Assembly: GCF_019973615.1 (NCBI RefSeq)
Contig: NZ_AP024238.1
Span: 2,232,001 to 2,296,000, forward strand
Source of the DNA: Rhodoferax lithotrophicus
GTDB lineage: Bacteria > Pseudomonadota > Gammaproteobacteria > Burkholderiales > Burkholderiaceae_C
Length of the DNA: 64,000 nucleotides
Direction: 5' to 3'
Below, in pieces: positions 8,951 through 17,638 of this stretch. Both the position numbers and the translations under genes were made by a program. Numbering within the stretch: position 1 is the stretch's first letter; every line of letters starts with the position of its first letter. The notes under the pieces are model-generated. The model worked only from the letters and a program-made list of their open reading frames with translations. It had not been told where the DNA came from and searched no databases.

Positions 8951-9913
8951 CAGGAAGTCTTGGTAAGCAAAGTTTAGGCCTGCTTGTAGGCTTACTTGGG
9001 CTTGCCAGCCCAGTGTGTTTAGGCGGGTGCTGTCCATCCACTTTCTGGGGGGGCCGTCTGGCTTGCTGGCATCGAAGCTAATTTGGCCTTGGTAGCCTAC
9101 CGCTTGGCTTACAGCGTGCGCCACTTCGGCTATGGTCACATCGCTGCCAAAACCCACATTGATGTGGCTGCACATGGGGGCGGTGTTTGCTTGGTAAGTG
9201 CTTAGCGGCAGGCTCATCACAAACACGCTGGCAGCGGCCATGTCGTCAACGTACAAAAATTCTCGCTTTGGGGTGCCGGTGCCCCAAATGGCCACTTGGG
9301 GCGCGCCTGCCAGCTTGGCTTCATGAAAACGCCGAATCAGTGCTGGGATAACGTGGCTGTTTTCAAAGTGGTAGTTGTCACCGGGGCCATAGAGGTTGGT
9401 GGGCATGACGCTGCGGTAGTCGCGGCCATGCTGGCGGTTGTAGCTCTCGCAGAGTTTGATGCCGGCTATTTTGGCAATGGCATAGGGCTCGTTTGTGGGC
9501 TCCAGCAGGCCGGTCAGCAGGGCTTGTTCGGTCATGGGTTGGGGGGCCATGCGCGGGTAGATGCAGCTTGAACCTAAAAAGAGCATTTTTTGCACACCAT
9601 GTTGGTGCGCGGCCTGGATGATGTTGGCTTGCATCATCAGATTTTGGTAGATGAAGTCTGCCGGGTAGGTGTTGTTGGCGTGAATGCCGCCTACTTTGGC
9701 AGCGGCTAGGTAGACCTGATCTGGCTTTTCTTGTGTGAAGAAGTCGTTAACGGCGGCTTGGTTGGTTAGGTCTAGTTCGGCATGGGTGCGGGTGACGATG
9801 TTCGCGGCGGGGGCGCCGCTCCTACAGAGGGTGGAGGATTGCAGGGCGCGAACTATGGCGCTGCCTACCATGCCACGGTGGCCGGCTACGTAGATTTTTG
9901 GTGAAACGCTCAT
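8900..9913 (-). CDS. fcl: GDP-L-fucose synthase
   Basis: This 337-residue SDR epimerase/reductase makes GDP-L-fucose from the Gmd product with NADPH. Visible motifs are [16 protein letters not shown] at residues 9-24, [15 protein letters not shown] with the catalytic Ser/Cys, PYAIAKIAG containing YxxxK, and [11 protein letters not shown]. Two family-2 repeats are built into the coding sequence. One encodes [12 protein letters not shown] between the first helix and [13 protein letters not shown], where relatives usually have a shorter loop. The other forms the last residues ([15 protein letters not shown]). The protein is therefore a few residues longer than typical relatives (about 310-325). 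Confidence 0.93.
   Translation of the reverse strand: MSVSPKIYVAGHRGMVGSAIVRALQSSTLCRSGAPAANIVTRTHAELDLTNQAAVNDFFTQEKPDQVYLAAAKVGGIHANNTYPADFIYQNLMMQANIIQAAHQHGVQKMLFLGSSCIYPRMAPQPMTEQALLTGLLEPTNEPYAIAKIAGIKLCESYNRQHGRDYRSVMPTNLYGPGDNYHFENSHVIPALIRRFHEAKLAGAPQVAIWGTGTPKREFLYVDDMAAASVFVMSLPLSTYQANTAPMCSHINVGFGSDVTIAEVAHAVSQAVGYQGQISFDASKPDGPPRKWMDSTRLNTLGWQAQVSLQAGLNFAYQDFLTLWERTPRREGINPET
9801..9830 (+). repeat. REP-like element (family 2) inside fcl
   Basis: The plus strand reads TTCGCGGCGGGGGCGCCGCT followed by CCTACAGAGG. It encodes part of the insert [12 protein letters not shown] on the minus strand. The same DNA is read in a different frame in ugd (giving SVGAEPPPR) and in the third frame at the fcl C-terminus. 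Confidence 0.75.
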
Positions 9914-9936
9914 AAGACAGCTTGGTATTGCATGGG

Positions 9937-12228
9937 TTACTTAATTGCAGACTTGTTTTGCCCATACTCATACTGGGCATAGCGGTAGCGGCTGTATTTG
10001 TAGCCATAACCATAGCCATAGCCATAGCGGCGTTTGGACAGATTCAGGTCGTTAAAGATGACACCGCGCACAGTCACGCCAGAGCGGGCCAGACGTTTAG
10101 CAGACTCTTGCAGTTCTGCCAGCGTACTGATCTCGGCGCGGGCTACCATGAATACGGTGCCGGCTAACGGGGCGATGACCTGGGTGTCTGCTACAGCCAG
10201 AACGGGCGGGGTGTCGATGACCACCACATCATAACTTTCCCCCAGTGTTTGCATAAGTTGCACCGTGGCAGGGCTCATTAGCAACTCGGCAGGGTTGGGC
10301 GGCATGGGGCCGGTAGAAATAAAGTCTAGTCCCTGTGACACTTCTTTGTGAATGACATGGTCAAGCGTTTGTGTTCCGCTGATTAGCTCGCTCAAACCGT
10401 GGCCGCGCTCCATGCCAAAAGACTCATGGATATGACCCTTGCGCATGTCAGCATCCAGCAGCAACACCCGTTTACCACCTGCTGCCAGCACTGCTGCAAA
10501 ATTGGCGCTGGTAAATGACTTGCCGATGCCTGGGGTGGGGCCGGTCATCAGCACAATGTTGTTGGGTGCATCAAGCATGGCAAACTGCAGTGCGGTGCGC
10601 AGGCTGCGCAAGCTTTCTATACATGGGTCGTTGGGCAGCACATTGGCCAGCAGGTGCATGCCGGTTTGTTTGGACTTGCTGTTGGTGGTCAACTCAGTTT
10701 GGTCGCCAGAATGTGGCACAGTGGCAAACACATGCAGGCCCACATGTTGTTCAATGTCGTCCGCATTTCTAATGCCGGGGCGCATACTGTTGCGCAAAAA
10801 GGCCAAGGCCAAGCCAGCCAGCACACCCAGCACGCCAGACAGTGCCCAGATCATGGCTTTTTGGGGTTTGATGGGGCGCTCCGGTACCGCAGCGGTATCT
10901 ACTACGCGCACATTGCCGACTTTACCCTCTTTCACCAGGCGCAGCTGTTCAAAGCTATTGAGCAGGCTGGTATACAGATCGCTGTTCACCTTGACATCAC
11001 GCGTCAGGCGCAGCAGGTCTTGCTCAACATTCGGGAAGCTTTTGGCTTTGCCCTCCATAGCATTAATTTGCGTACTCAGTTGTTTGATTTGTGCATCTAA
11101 CACTTGCACGCTGGGGTGCTGGGCGGTAAAGCGGGATTCAAGGTCTTTGCGTTTTTGCTGGGCTTCTAGCAGTTTGACTCGTAAACTTACTGATTGGTCC
11201 AGAATACCTTGAGCCTCAGCACTCAGGTTAAATGTGCCAGACTGGTTTCGGAACTTGTTGAACTTGTTCTCGGAGCTTTCCAGTTGGTTTCGAAGTTCAG
11301 GCAATTGGGTGTTGAGAAAGCTGATAGATTTTTCAGCTTCAGCTGCTTTTCGCTCTACATTTTGGCGCACATAAAAGCTGCTGATTTCATTCAAGATAGT
11401 TGCTGTAAGCAAAGGGTCGGACCCCTGCAAGGTAGAGCTGATCACACCAGACTGTTTGCCTTGTTCGACAATTTTCAGATCTTTTTGCAGCCGCTCCGTT
11501 ACTTCAAGGTGCGATAATTTAACAAGGTTAAAGGCTGCACCAGGCTTGCCAGCAAGGCTACTCACCAGCAATTCACCCTTGTGGCCGTCAAGTGTGAATG
11601 CCAGCGGTTCTCCAATGTGACCTTGGCCTAAGGTGTTCTCATCTGCACCCAACAAGGTGTAGCCAGTTGCACTGGCCACCACCTGAAATTGATGGTCTTC
11701 AAGTGCTTTGGGCACTTGAAAGCTGGCAACCTGCAGGTCTTCAGTGCCACTGACATAACCACTTAAACCTATAAAACCGGGGGTTGATAATTCAGTGGCT
11801 CGGCGCGCCAGCCATTTACCCAAAATAGGCAGGTATTTGGGGCGCACGCTCATATCCAGTCGCAAGTTAGTAACGGCCTGACCAATTACCAAGCGGCTTC
11901 GAAGAATTTCGATTTCTGCTGATGCGGGGCTTTTAATATCAAACAGGCTCCCCATGTCGCCGAGCAGACTACCCGCACTCCCGGCCTTGCTGTCTTCGAC
12001 CTGGATGACTGTATCGGCTTCATAAATGGGGGTGGCCAAAAAGGCGTAACTGCCTCCCAGAGCAATCACAACAGCGGTGACGCTGGCGATAAGCCAGCGT
12101 TGGTCTAGTACCACGTCCAACAGATCCAGCAGGTTGATGCTGTCTTCGTCGTCTTGCATGGATTGCATAGGTGACATGCCTTGCATGGGTTGCAAGGGAG
12201 TGTTTGAAACGTTGCTGGGTAAATTCAT
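9937..12228 (-). CDS. wzc: Wzc-type polysaccharide co-polymerase and autophosphorylating tyrosine kinase
   Basis: This 763-residue inner-membrane protein has an N-terminal Wzz domain (first membrane segment about residues 40-62) and a long periplasmic coiled-coil part (about 280-400, with [19 protein letters not shown]). A second membrane segment follows near 455-475. The cytoplasmic BY-kinase domain has Walker [10 protein letters not shown], Walker A-prime [11 protein letters not shown] and Walker [15 protein letters not shown]. The C-terminal 30 residues contain ten tyrosines, many as YG repeats, which serve as the autophosphorylation cluster in this family. It pairs with the phosphatase encoded at 12324-12758 and the exporter at 12758-13912 to set chain length and drive export. 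The YG repeat is encoded by a 6-bp tandem repeat. Confidence 0.92.
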   Translation of the reverse strand: MNLPSNVSNTPLQPMQGMSPMQSMQDDEDSINLLDLLDVVLDQRWLIASVTAVVIALGGSYAFLATPIYEADTVIQVEDSKAGSAGSLLGDMGSLFDIKSPASAEIEILRSRLVIGQAVTNLRLDMSVRPKYLPILGKWLARRATELSTPGFIGLSGYVSGTEDLQVASFQVPKALEDHQFQVVASATGYTLLGADENTLGQGHIGEPLAFTLDGHKGELLVSSLAGKPGAAFNLVKLSHLEVTERLQKDLKIVEQGKQSGVISSTLQGSDPLLTATILNEISSFYVRQNVERKAAEAEKSISFLNTQLPELRNQLESSENKFNKFRNQSGTFNLSAEAQGILDQSVSLRVKLLEAQQKRKDLESRFTAQHPSVQVLDAQIKQLSTQINAMEGKAKSFPNVEQDLLRLTRDVKVNSDLYTSLLNSFEQLRLVKEGKVGNVRVVDTAAVPERPIKPQKAMIWALSGVLGVLAGLALAFLRNSMRPGIRNADDIEQHVGLHVFATVPHSGDQTELTTNSKSKQTGMHLLANVLPNDPCIESLRSLRTALQFAMLDAPNNIVLMTGPTPGIGKSFTSANFAAVLAAGGKRVLLLDADMRKGHIHESFGMERGHGLSELISGTQTLDHVIHKEVSQGLDFISTGPMPPNPAELLMSPATVQLMQTLGESYDVVVIDTPPVLAVADTQVIAPLAGTVFMVARAEISTLAELQESAKRLARSGVTVRGVIFNDLNLSKRRYGYGYGYGYKYSRYRYAQYEYGQNKSAIK
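10004..10027 (+). repeat. Hexanucleotide tandem repeat encoding the Tyr-Gly tail of Wzc
   Basis: Four consecutive 6-bp units (CCATAA then three CCATAG on the plus strand) encode alternating Tyr and Gly in the kinase tail. Being a multiple of three, gain or loss of units would change the number of tyrosines without a frameshift. Confidence 0.8.
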
Positions 12229-12323
12229 GCGAAATCAATCAGTTTTTTTATATTTAGTGGGAGTCCAGCTCTTGGGAAGAATGTATTACGTATTGGGCAG
12301 GGTTACTACGTGTTGTCTTCATA

Positions 12324-12758
12324 TCAGCTCAGCTTTCGGATGCGGGGTACCCAGTCGGCTACTCCTTGGGCTATGGATGCATAGGCAGTTTGAAAGGCTT
12401 CAATAGGTTGGCGATAGGGGTCGTCAATGTCGAAGTTACCATATTGCCCCAAGCGGAAAGTTTTACCGCGTACGCTTGGAAACAGCTGCTCCAGCTGAGT
12501 TTTGTGCATTTGCTCCATTACCAAAATCAGCTCAGCCTGTTGGCACAAGAAACTATTGATTTGCTGGGCGCGGTGGGAACTAATATCAACTCCGTTGGAG
12601 GCAGCTATCTGAATAGATAGAGGGTCAGCCGGTTGCCCTACCAATGCACCCAGACCAGCTGACCACACAGTGTGATTGGGTAATTGCTGAGCCAACAGCC
12701 CTTGTGCTAATGGGCTGCGGCAAATGTTGCCAATGCAAAGCGTCAAAATGAACTTCAT
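12324..12758 (-). CDS. wzb: Low-molecular-weight protein tyrosine phosphatase (Wzb/Etp-like)
   Basis: This 144-residue protein has the LMW-PTP P-loop CIGNICRSP at residues 9-17 (C-x5-R-S) and the general-acid loop DIDDPYRQP near residue 116. The size is typical. It would dephosphorylate the tyrosine tail of the adjacent Wzc-like kinase; that cycle is needed for capsule or EPS export in characterised systems. Its ATG overlaps the wza stop by one base (TGATG), so translation is coupled. The substrate is inferred from context. Confidence 0.92.
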   Translation of the reverse strand: MKFILTLCIGNICRSPLAQGLLAQQLPNHTVWSAGLGALVGQPADPLSIQIAASNGVDISSHRAQQINSFLCQQAELILVMEQMHKTQLEQLFPSVRGKTFRLGQYGNFDIDDPYRQPIEAFQTAYASIAQGVADWVPRIRKLS

Positions 12759-13912
12759 CAGTTTTTGAATGAAGAGTTCGCGCTGGTTACAGCCGTTGCG
12801 CTGGGTAAGATCAAGCTGATGACGCGGTTCCAGCGAACCAAAGGCACGGGGTCGACATAGACCACGTCGCGCGCCTTCAACGCAAAACCCTCAGCTAATG
12901 CAAACGCAGTGGGGGACTGAGCATCAAGGTGGTAAATTTCTGGTAAATCGGTATTGGCCGCGCGTACTACAAATATTTGTCGTGGGTCACCGGTGGTTTG
13001 GCTCACTCCACCGGCATCACCCAACGCTTCGTTCAGCGTCAAGTGCCCATTACGAAGGGTTTGCGTGCTGGGGCGCAGCACCTCCCCCATAACGAACACT
13101 TTGGCTTCTTCGCGGCCCATCACTTGCACCAAGTCGCCGTTACGTAGAAGAATATTGTTGGGGTCGATGTTGTGCTGCAACAACTGGGGCATGTTAACTA
13201 CCACTGTTTGGCCATCACGGGTGATGGCGATGGCAGACCGGTCGCCTAAAGCCGTGATACCGCCCGCACGACCAATGGCTTCGGGCAGGGTCATAGGTAC
13301 TTCATTCAAAGGCTGTAGCCCAGGAGTGCGGACTTCACCATCAATATAAATCCTCCCACTGCGGTATGATTGGATGCGCACCGTCACCTGGGGGTCTTTA
13401 ATGTATTTGGCCAGCCTGGTAGTGAGTAAATCACGGGCTTCATATTCGGTCAGGCCAGATAATTTGATAGTACCTGCGTAGGGAAACTGAATCAAACCCT
13501 GGGGGCTGACATTGAAACCATTGCCAATGCCAGAGAGACTGCCCGCATCGGTGCCCAATCCACCGGCTGCCGGCACTGACAACTCAGGGTGGTCCCACAC
13601 CACGATATTGAGCACGTCATTGGGGCCAATCTGGTAGGGTTTGGCCAAATCAAAGAGTTTTTTGACATCCGTCGACACATCGGTCGGTTTGCTAGTGCGT
13701 TGCTCGCGAATCAGGCTAGGGGTGATGGTAATCACGCGCCCAGCAGGCGGGGTATCGTCAGTCTGGTCTGGTTTGGAGCTGAACCACGAGCTACTTTGGC
13801 CGACGGTGCCGTTGTTGGTTTTGCCCACATACATGCCAGGAGCAAAGGCACAGCCATTAAGCACTGCCGTTAGTAAAAGAATGCCTGCAGGCCGAACAGC
13901 AAATATAAACAT
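12758..13912 (-). CDS. wza: Polysaccharide export outer-membrane lipoprotein (Wza family)
   Basis: This 384-residue protein has a signal peptide with lipobox LNGC (Cys21), so it is predicted to be lipidated after cleavage by Lsp. The poly_export domain starts near YQIGPNDVLNIVVWDHPELS (about residues 93-112), followed by ASYRSGRIYIDGEV-type SLBB repeats: GRIYIDGEVRTPGLQPL, and later AKVFVMGEVLRPSTQTL. The C-terminal part would form the outer-membrane helical barrel. It is the first gene of the minus-strand EPS operon, with a candidate promoter about 75 bp upstream. Confidence 0.92.
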   Translation of the reverse strand: MFIFAVRPAGILLLTAVLNGCAFAPGMYVGKTNNGTVGQSSSWFSSKPDQTDDTPPAGRVITITPSLIREQRTSKPTDVSTDVKKLFDLAKPYQIGPNDVLNIVVWDHPELSVPAAGGLGTDAGSLSGIGNGFNVSPQGLIQFPYAGTIKLSGLTEYEARDLLTTRLAKYIKDPQVTVRIQSYRSGRIYIDGEVRTPGLQPLNEVPMTLPEAIGRAGGITALGDRSAIAITRDGQTVVVNMPQLLQHNIDPNNILLRNGDLVQVMGREEAKVFVMGEVLRPSTQTLRNGHLTLNEALGDAGGVSQTTGDPRQIFVVRAANTDLPEIYHLDAQSPTAFALAEGFALKARDVVYVDPVPLVRWNRVISLILPSATAVTSANSSFKN

Positions 13913-13987
13913 GTGTAATGAGTCAGAAGTGAAACAATGGCGTGACAGTAAGTTGATGGGCCAGATACTTTGTCTTGGCTTTTAGTC

Positions 13988-14016
13988 ATTATAAGGGGAA
14001 GTTTTTTGTGAAACTG
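13988..14016 (-). promoter_or_regulatory. Candidate sigma-70 promoter for the wza operon
   Basis: On the minus strand there is a perfect -10 hexamer TATAAT at 13993-13988, about 75 bp before the wza ATG. A poor -35 (CAGTTT at 14016-14011) sits 17 bp upstream. It lies in the only sizable gap (219 bp) between rmlC and wza, so this is the natural place for an operon promoter. The weak -35 suggests an activator may help. Confidence 0.4.
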
Positions 14017-14131
14017 ACAGTCCATCGTCCTCAACGTGTAGGTGCACAGTCCTTTGGGTGATTGCATTCGGTATGAGGATTTTCGCTAGAGGGGCAGGGG
14101 CGGGTGGGCGAATTCCGCAAGGGCTGGACTT

Positions 14132-14686
14132 TTACAGGCAGAAACTCTCTGCCCGACCCAACGGTGTTCCTGCAGCATCTTTGGTCGCTAACAGTGGCGT
14201 TGTTTGAATAGGCCATTGAATACCCACCGTGGGATCAATCCACAATAAGCTGCGCTCAAACTCAGGGTGGTAGTAGTCGGTAGTTTTGTATAGAACCTCT
14301 GCGTTCTCACTGGTAACCAGAAAACCGTGAGCAAAGCCAGGAGGCACCCAAAGCTGGCGCTTGTTTTGTGCAGACAATACCACGCCTTCCCACTTGCCAA
14401 AGGTTGGCGAACTGCGGCGTAAATCCACGACCACGTCAAACACTTCACCTTGGGTGACACGTACCAGTTTTCCTTGCGGGTGCTGTATCTGGTAATGCAA
14501 ACCGCGCAGCACGCCTTGGGCTGATTTGCTATGGTTGTCTTGGACAAATTGCACTTCAAGTCCAGTGACGTTGGCAAAGTCACGGGCGTTGAAGCTTTCA
14601 AAAAAGAAGCCTCTGGCATCACCAAACACCTTGGGTTCAAGAATCAGGACATCGGGCAGCGTGGTTGGTGTAACGGTGTAAGGCAT
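14132..14686 (-). CDS. rfbC: dTDP-4-dehydrorhamnose 3,5-epimerase
   Basis: This 184-residue cupin-fold epimerase belongs to dTDP-L-rhamnose synthesis. Recognisable family segments are FGDARGFFFESFNARDF at residues 21-37, FVQDNHSKSAQGVLRGLHYQ with the catalytic His (LRGLHYQ), GKLVRVTQGEVFDVVVDLR, and PPGFAHGFLVTSE. It lies last in an rmlB-D-A-C order, 34 bp after rmlA. Its rhamnose may feed the EPS polymer or the O-antigen. Confidence 0.94.
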   Translation of the reverse strand: MPYTVTPTTLPDVLILEPKVFGDARGFFFESFNARDFANVTGLEVQFVQDNHSKSAQGVLRGLHYQIQHPQGKLVRVTQGEVFDVVVDLRRSSPTFGKWEGVVLSAQNKRQLWVPPGFAHGFLVTSENAEVLYKTTDYYHPEFERSLLWIDPTVGIQWPIQTTPLLATKDAAGTPLGRAESFCL

Positions 14687-14720
14687 GGTGCGAGTGATTT
14701 GGGGCTGTATGAATGTTTTT

Positions 14721-15593
14721 TTATTTCAGTAAACTCAGCAAATACTGGCCATAGCCATTCTTTGCCAATGGCGCAGCCAGCTTCTGGACTTGCGCGGCAT
14801 CTATCCAGCCTTGGCCCAAGGCAATTTCCTCAGGGCAGGCCACTTGCAGACCCTGACGCTTTTGCAGCGTGGCAATGAAGCTGGCGGCTTCCAGCAGACT
14901 GTCATGCGTGCCGGTATCCAGCCAGGCATAGCCGCGGCCCATGATCTCAACACTGAGCTGGCCTTGCTCCAGATACACCCGGTTTACATCAGTGATTTCA
15001 AGCTCGCCACGGGCTGATGGTTTGATACTGGCGGCAATGTCACACACTTGCTCATCATAAAAATACAGCCCGGTTACCGCGTAATTACTCTTGGGGTACT
15101 TGGGTTTTTCTTCGATGCTGATGGCGCGTTTTTGATCATCAAACGCTACCACCCCATAACGCTCAGGATCGGTTACATGGTAGGCAAACACACTGGCACC
15201 GCTTTCACGTGAGTGAGCGTTGCTCAGTTGCTTACCAAGATTGTGTCCGTAAAAAATGTTGTCACCCAGCACCAGCGCACTGGGTTGTTTGTTGACAAAG
15301 TCGCGGCCAATGATGAAGGCCTGAGCCAGGCCGTCGGGGGAAGGCTGCACCGCATAGCTGATGCTCATGCCCCACTGGCTACCGTCGCCCAGCAGGTCAG
15401 CAAAGCGTGGGGTATCTTGCGGGGTGGAGATGATCAGAACTTCCCGAATACCCGCTAGCATGAGTGTGCTCAAGGGGTAGTAAATCATTGGCTTGTCATA
15501 CACTGGCATCAGTTGCTTGCTGACGGCCTGGGTCACCGGGTAAAGCCGCGTGCCGGAGCCGCCGGCCAGGATGATGCCTTTGCGTTGTGTCAT
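14721..15593 (-). CDS. rfbA: Glucose-1-phosphate thymidylyltransferase
   Basis: This 290-residue nucleotidyltransferase has the signature [16 protein letters not shown] at residues 5-20, the [15 protein letters not shown] segment, VLGDNIFYG with the metal-binding Asp, and [22 protein letters not shown]. It forms dTDP-glucose from glucose-1-phosphate and dTTP, the first step to dTDP-rhamnose, and is usually inhibited by the end product. It starts 17 bp after rmlD. Confidence 0.95.
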   Translation of the reverse strand: MTQRKGIILAGGSGTRLYPVTQAVSKQLMPVYDKPMIYYPLSTLMLAGIREVLIISTPQDTPRFADLLGDGSQWGMSISYAVQPSPDGLAQAFIIGRDFVNKQPSALVLGDNIFYGHNLGKQLSNAHSRESGASVFAYHVTDPERYGVVAFDDQKRAISIEEKPKYPKSNYAVTGLYFYDEQVCDIAASIKPSARGELEITDVNRVYLEQGQLSVEIMGRGYAWLDTGTHDSLLEAASFIATLQKRQGLQVACPEEIALGQGWIDAAQVQKLAAPLAKNGYGQYLLSLLK

Positions 15594-15610
15594 GTTGAGT
15601 CCATCAAGTG

Positions 15611-16510
15611 TTAAAGAATTTCAGCCAGCATCCGGTTGATACCAGCTTGCCATGCTGGCAGCATCAGACCAAAGGTTTGCTGGAGTTTGTGTGTGCTCAG
15701 GCGTGAATTGTGAGGTCGACTAGCCGGTGTCGGGAAGGCGCTGGTCGGCACAGGCTGGATCTCAGTTGCTTTTATTTTGATAGCTGGTTGCGCTTTCTGT
15801 GCTTGCGCTATAACGTGTTTTGCATAGTCAAACCAAGTAGTTTCACCACTGGCCACCAAGTGGTAGATGCCGGCCAACTCCTGGGTTGCACTGGCGGTGC
15901 TGACCTGGCGAATGGCATGGGCGGTGATGTCTGCAATCAAATCTGCCCCGGTGGGTGCGCCAAACTGGTCGTTGATCACCGTGAGCTTGTCGCGCTCTTG
16001 TGCCAGGCGCAACATGGTTTTTGCAAAGTTGTCCCCGCGTGCTGCGTAGACCCAGCTGGTTCTGAAAATCAGGTGCTTGGGGCAGTGCTTGGCGATCAAC
16101 GCTTCGCTTTCGAGCTTGCTGGCTCCGTACACGCTTAACGGGCCGCTGGTATCGGTTTCAAGCCAGGGAGTGATGCCGCTGCCGTCAAACACATAGTCGG
16201 TGCTGTAGTGCACCAGCCAGGCACCGAGCCTGGCGGCCTCCACGGCCAGCACCTCGGGGGCGATGGCATTGAGGGCGCGCGCCAGCTCGGGCTCGCTCTC
16301 TGCTTTGTCGACAGCGGTGTGGGCGGCGGCATTGACGATCACATCTGGGCGAACGTTGCGCACCGTGTCAGCCAACTCAGCCAGCTTGCTGATGTCGCCA
16401 CAATGTTCGGTGCTGTGCCGATCCAGCACGATGAGTTCCCCCAAAGGAGCCAGGCTGCGTTGTAATTCCCAGCCGACCTGGCCGTTTTTTCCTAGAAGGA
16501 GGATTTTCAT
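15611..16510 (-). CDS. rfbD: dTDP-4-dehydrorhamnose reductase
   Basis: The start is taken at the ATG at 16510 (299 residues), giving [17 protein letters not shown]. The upstream extension in the same frame overlaps rmlB and has no family support. ATGA overlap with the rmlB stop indicates coupling. The NADPH motif [30 protein letters not shown] and YGASKLESE (YxxxK) identify the enzyme. It makes the last step to dTDP-L-rhamnose. The C-terminal stretch [16 protein letters not shown] is encoded by a copy of dispersed repeat family 1, but overall length stays normal, so the repeat replaces or closely fits native sequence. Confidence 0.93.
   Translation of the reverse strand: MKILLLGKNGQVGWELQRSLAPLGELIVLDRHSTEHCGDISKLAELADTVRNVRPDVIVNAAAHTAVDKAESEPELARALNAIAPEVLAVEAARLGAWLVHYSTDYVFDGSGITPWLETDTSGPLSVYGASKLESEALIAKHCPKHLIFRTSWVYAARGDNFAKTMLRLAQERDKLTVINDQFGAPTGADLIADITAHAIRQVSTASATQELAGIYHLVASGETTWFDYAKHVIAQAQKAQPAIKIKATEIQPVPTSAFPTPASRPHNSRLSTHKLQQTFGLMLPAWQAGINRMLAEIL
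15770..15823 (+). repeat. Dispersed repeat family 1, copy B (inside rfbD)
   Basis: It reads TTTTGATAGCTGGTTGCGCT, a variable centre, then TTGCGCTATAACGTGTTTT. It is antisense to rfbD and is translated there as [16 protein letters not shown]. It shares TAGCTG.TTGCGCTT with copies A, C, D and G. Confidence 0.65.
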
Positions 16511-17562
16511 GCGTACTGCTTTTGCACCCAGTCCCGATACGCACCACTTTGCACATGCGCCACCCAGTCGGGGTTGTCCAGATACCACTGCACCGTTTTG
16601 CGGATGCCGGTCTCAAAGGTTTCTGCCGGTTTCCAGCCGAGTTCACGCTCCAGCTTGCGGGCATCGATGGCGTAGCGGCGGTCGTGGCCGGGGCGGTCGG
16701 TCACAAAAGTGATTTGATCTTTGTACGATTTACCGTCAGTGCGTGGGCGCAGTTCGTCCAGCAGGCTGCAGACGGTGTGCACGATGTCCAGATTGGCTTT
16801 TTCGTTCCAGCCGCCCACGTTGTAGGTTTCACCCAAGCGGCCAGTTTCGAGCACGCGGCGGATGGCGCTGCAATGGTCTTTGACATACAGCCAGTCGCGG
16901 ATTTGCTGGCCGTCGCCGTACACCGGCAGAGCCTTCCCAGCCAGCGCATTGACGATCATCAGCGGAATGAGTTTTTCAGGAAAGTGGTACGGGCCATAGT
17001 TGTTGGAGCAGTTGGTAGTGAGCACCGGCAGGCCGTAGGTGTGGTGCCAGGCGCGCACCAGATGGTCGCTGGCGGCTTTGCTGGCGCTGTACGGGCTGTT
17101 GGGCTCGATGTGGTTTTGTTCGGTGAAGGCTGGGTCGCCTTTGGCCAGACTGCCATACACCTCGTCGGTTGAGACATGCAGGAATCTGAATGCTTCTTTT
17201 TCAGTAGCGTTCAGCGCTTGCCAGTACTGCCTGACAGCCTCTAAAAGCTCATAAGTTCCAACGATGTTGGTGTGGATGAATTCGCCCGGACCGTGGATGG
17301 AACGATCCACATGGCTTTCAGCGGCGAAGTTGATCACGGCGCGTGGTTGGTGCTGGGTCAGCAGTTGGGCCACCAGTTCGCGGTCGCCGATGTCGCCTTG
17401 AACCAGGGTGTGGCGAGGGTCGCCTTGCAGGCTTTGCAGCGTCTCCGGGTTGCCCGCGTAGGTGAGTTTGTCAAGGTTGATGACCGGCTCGTCATGCAGG
17501 GCGAGCCAATCCAGAACAAAATTTCCACCAATAAAGCCTGCGCCGCCAGTCACCAAGATCAT
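16507..17562 (-). CDS. rfbB: dTDP-glucose 4,6-dehydratase
   Basis: This 351-residue SDR protein shows [17 protein letters not shown] at residues 4-20, [25 protein letters not shown] with the Thr-Asp-Glu catalytic triad, [15 protein letters not shown] with YxxxK, and [18 protein letters not shown]. It makes dTDP-4-keto-6-deoxyglucose. It is the first gene of the rmlBDAC group; 76 bp separate it from the upstream ABC-F gene on the same strand. Confidence 0.96.
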   Translation of the reverse strand: MILVTGGAGFIGGNFVLDWLALHDEPVINLDKLTYAGNPETLQSLQGDPRHTLVQGDIGDRELVAQLLTQHQPRAVINFAAESHVDRSIHGPGEFIHTNIVGTYELLEAVRQYWQALNATEKEAFRFLHVSTDEVYGSLAKGDPAFTEQNHIEPNSPYSASKAASDHLVRAWHHTYGLPVLTTNCSNNYGPYHFPEKLIPLMIVNALAGKALPVYGDGQQIRDWLYVKDHCSAIRRVLETGRLGETYNVGGWNEKANLDIVHTVCSLLDELRPRTDGKSYKDQITFVTDRPGHDRRYAIDARKLERELGWKPAETFETGIRKTVQWYLDNPDWVAHVQSGAYRDWVQKQYA

Positions 17563-17638
17563 AAAAACTCCCGTTCAATAAATGTGCCGGAATTCTACTG
17601 ACCCCATGGCCGCCAGCAGCTCCCCCTTGGCGAAAGTT

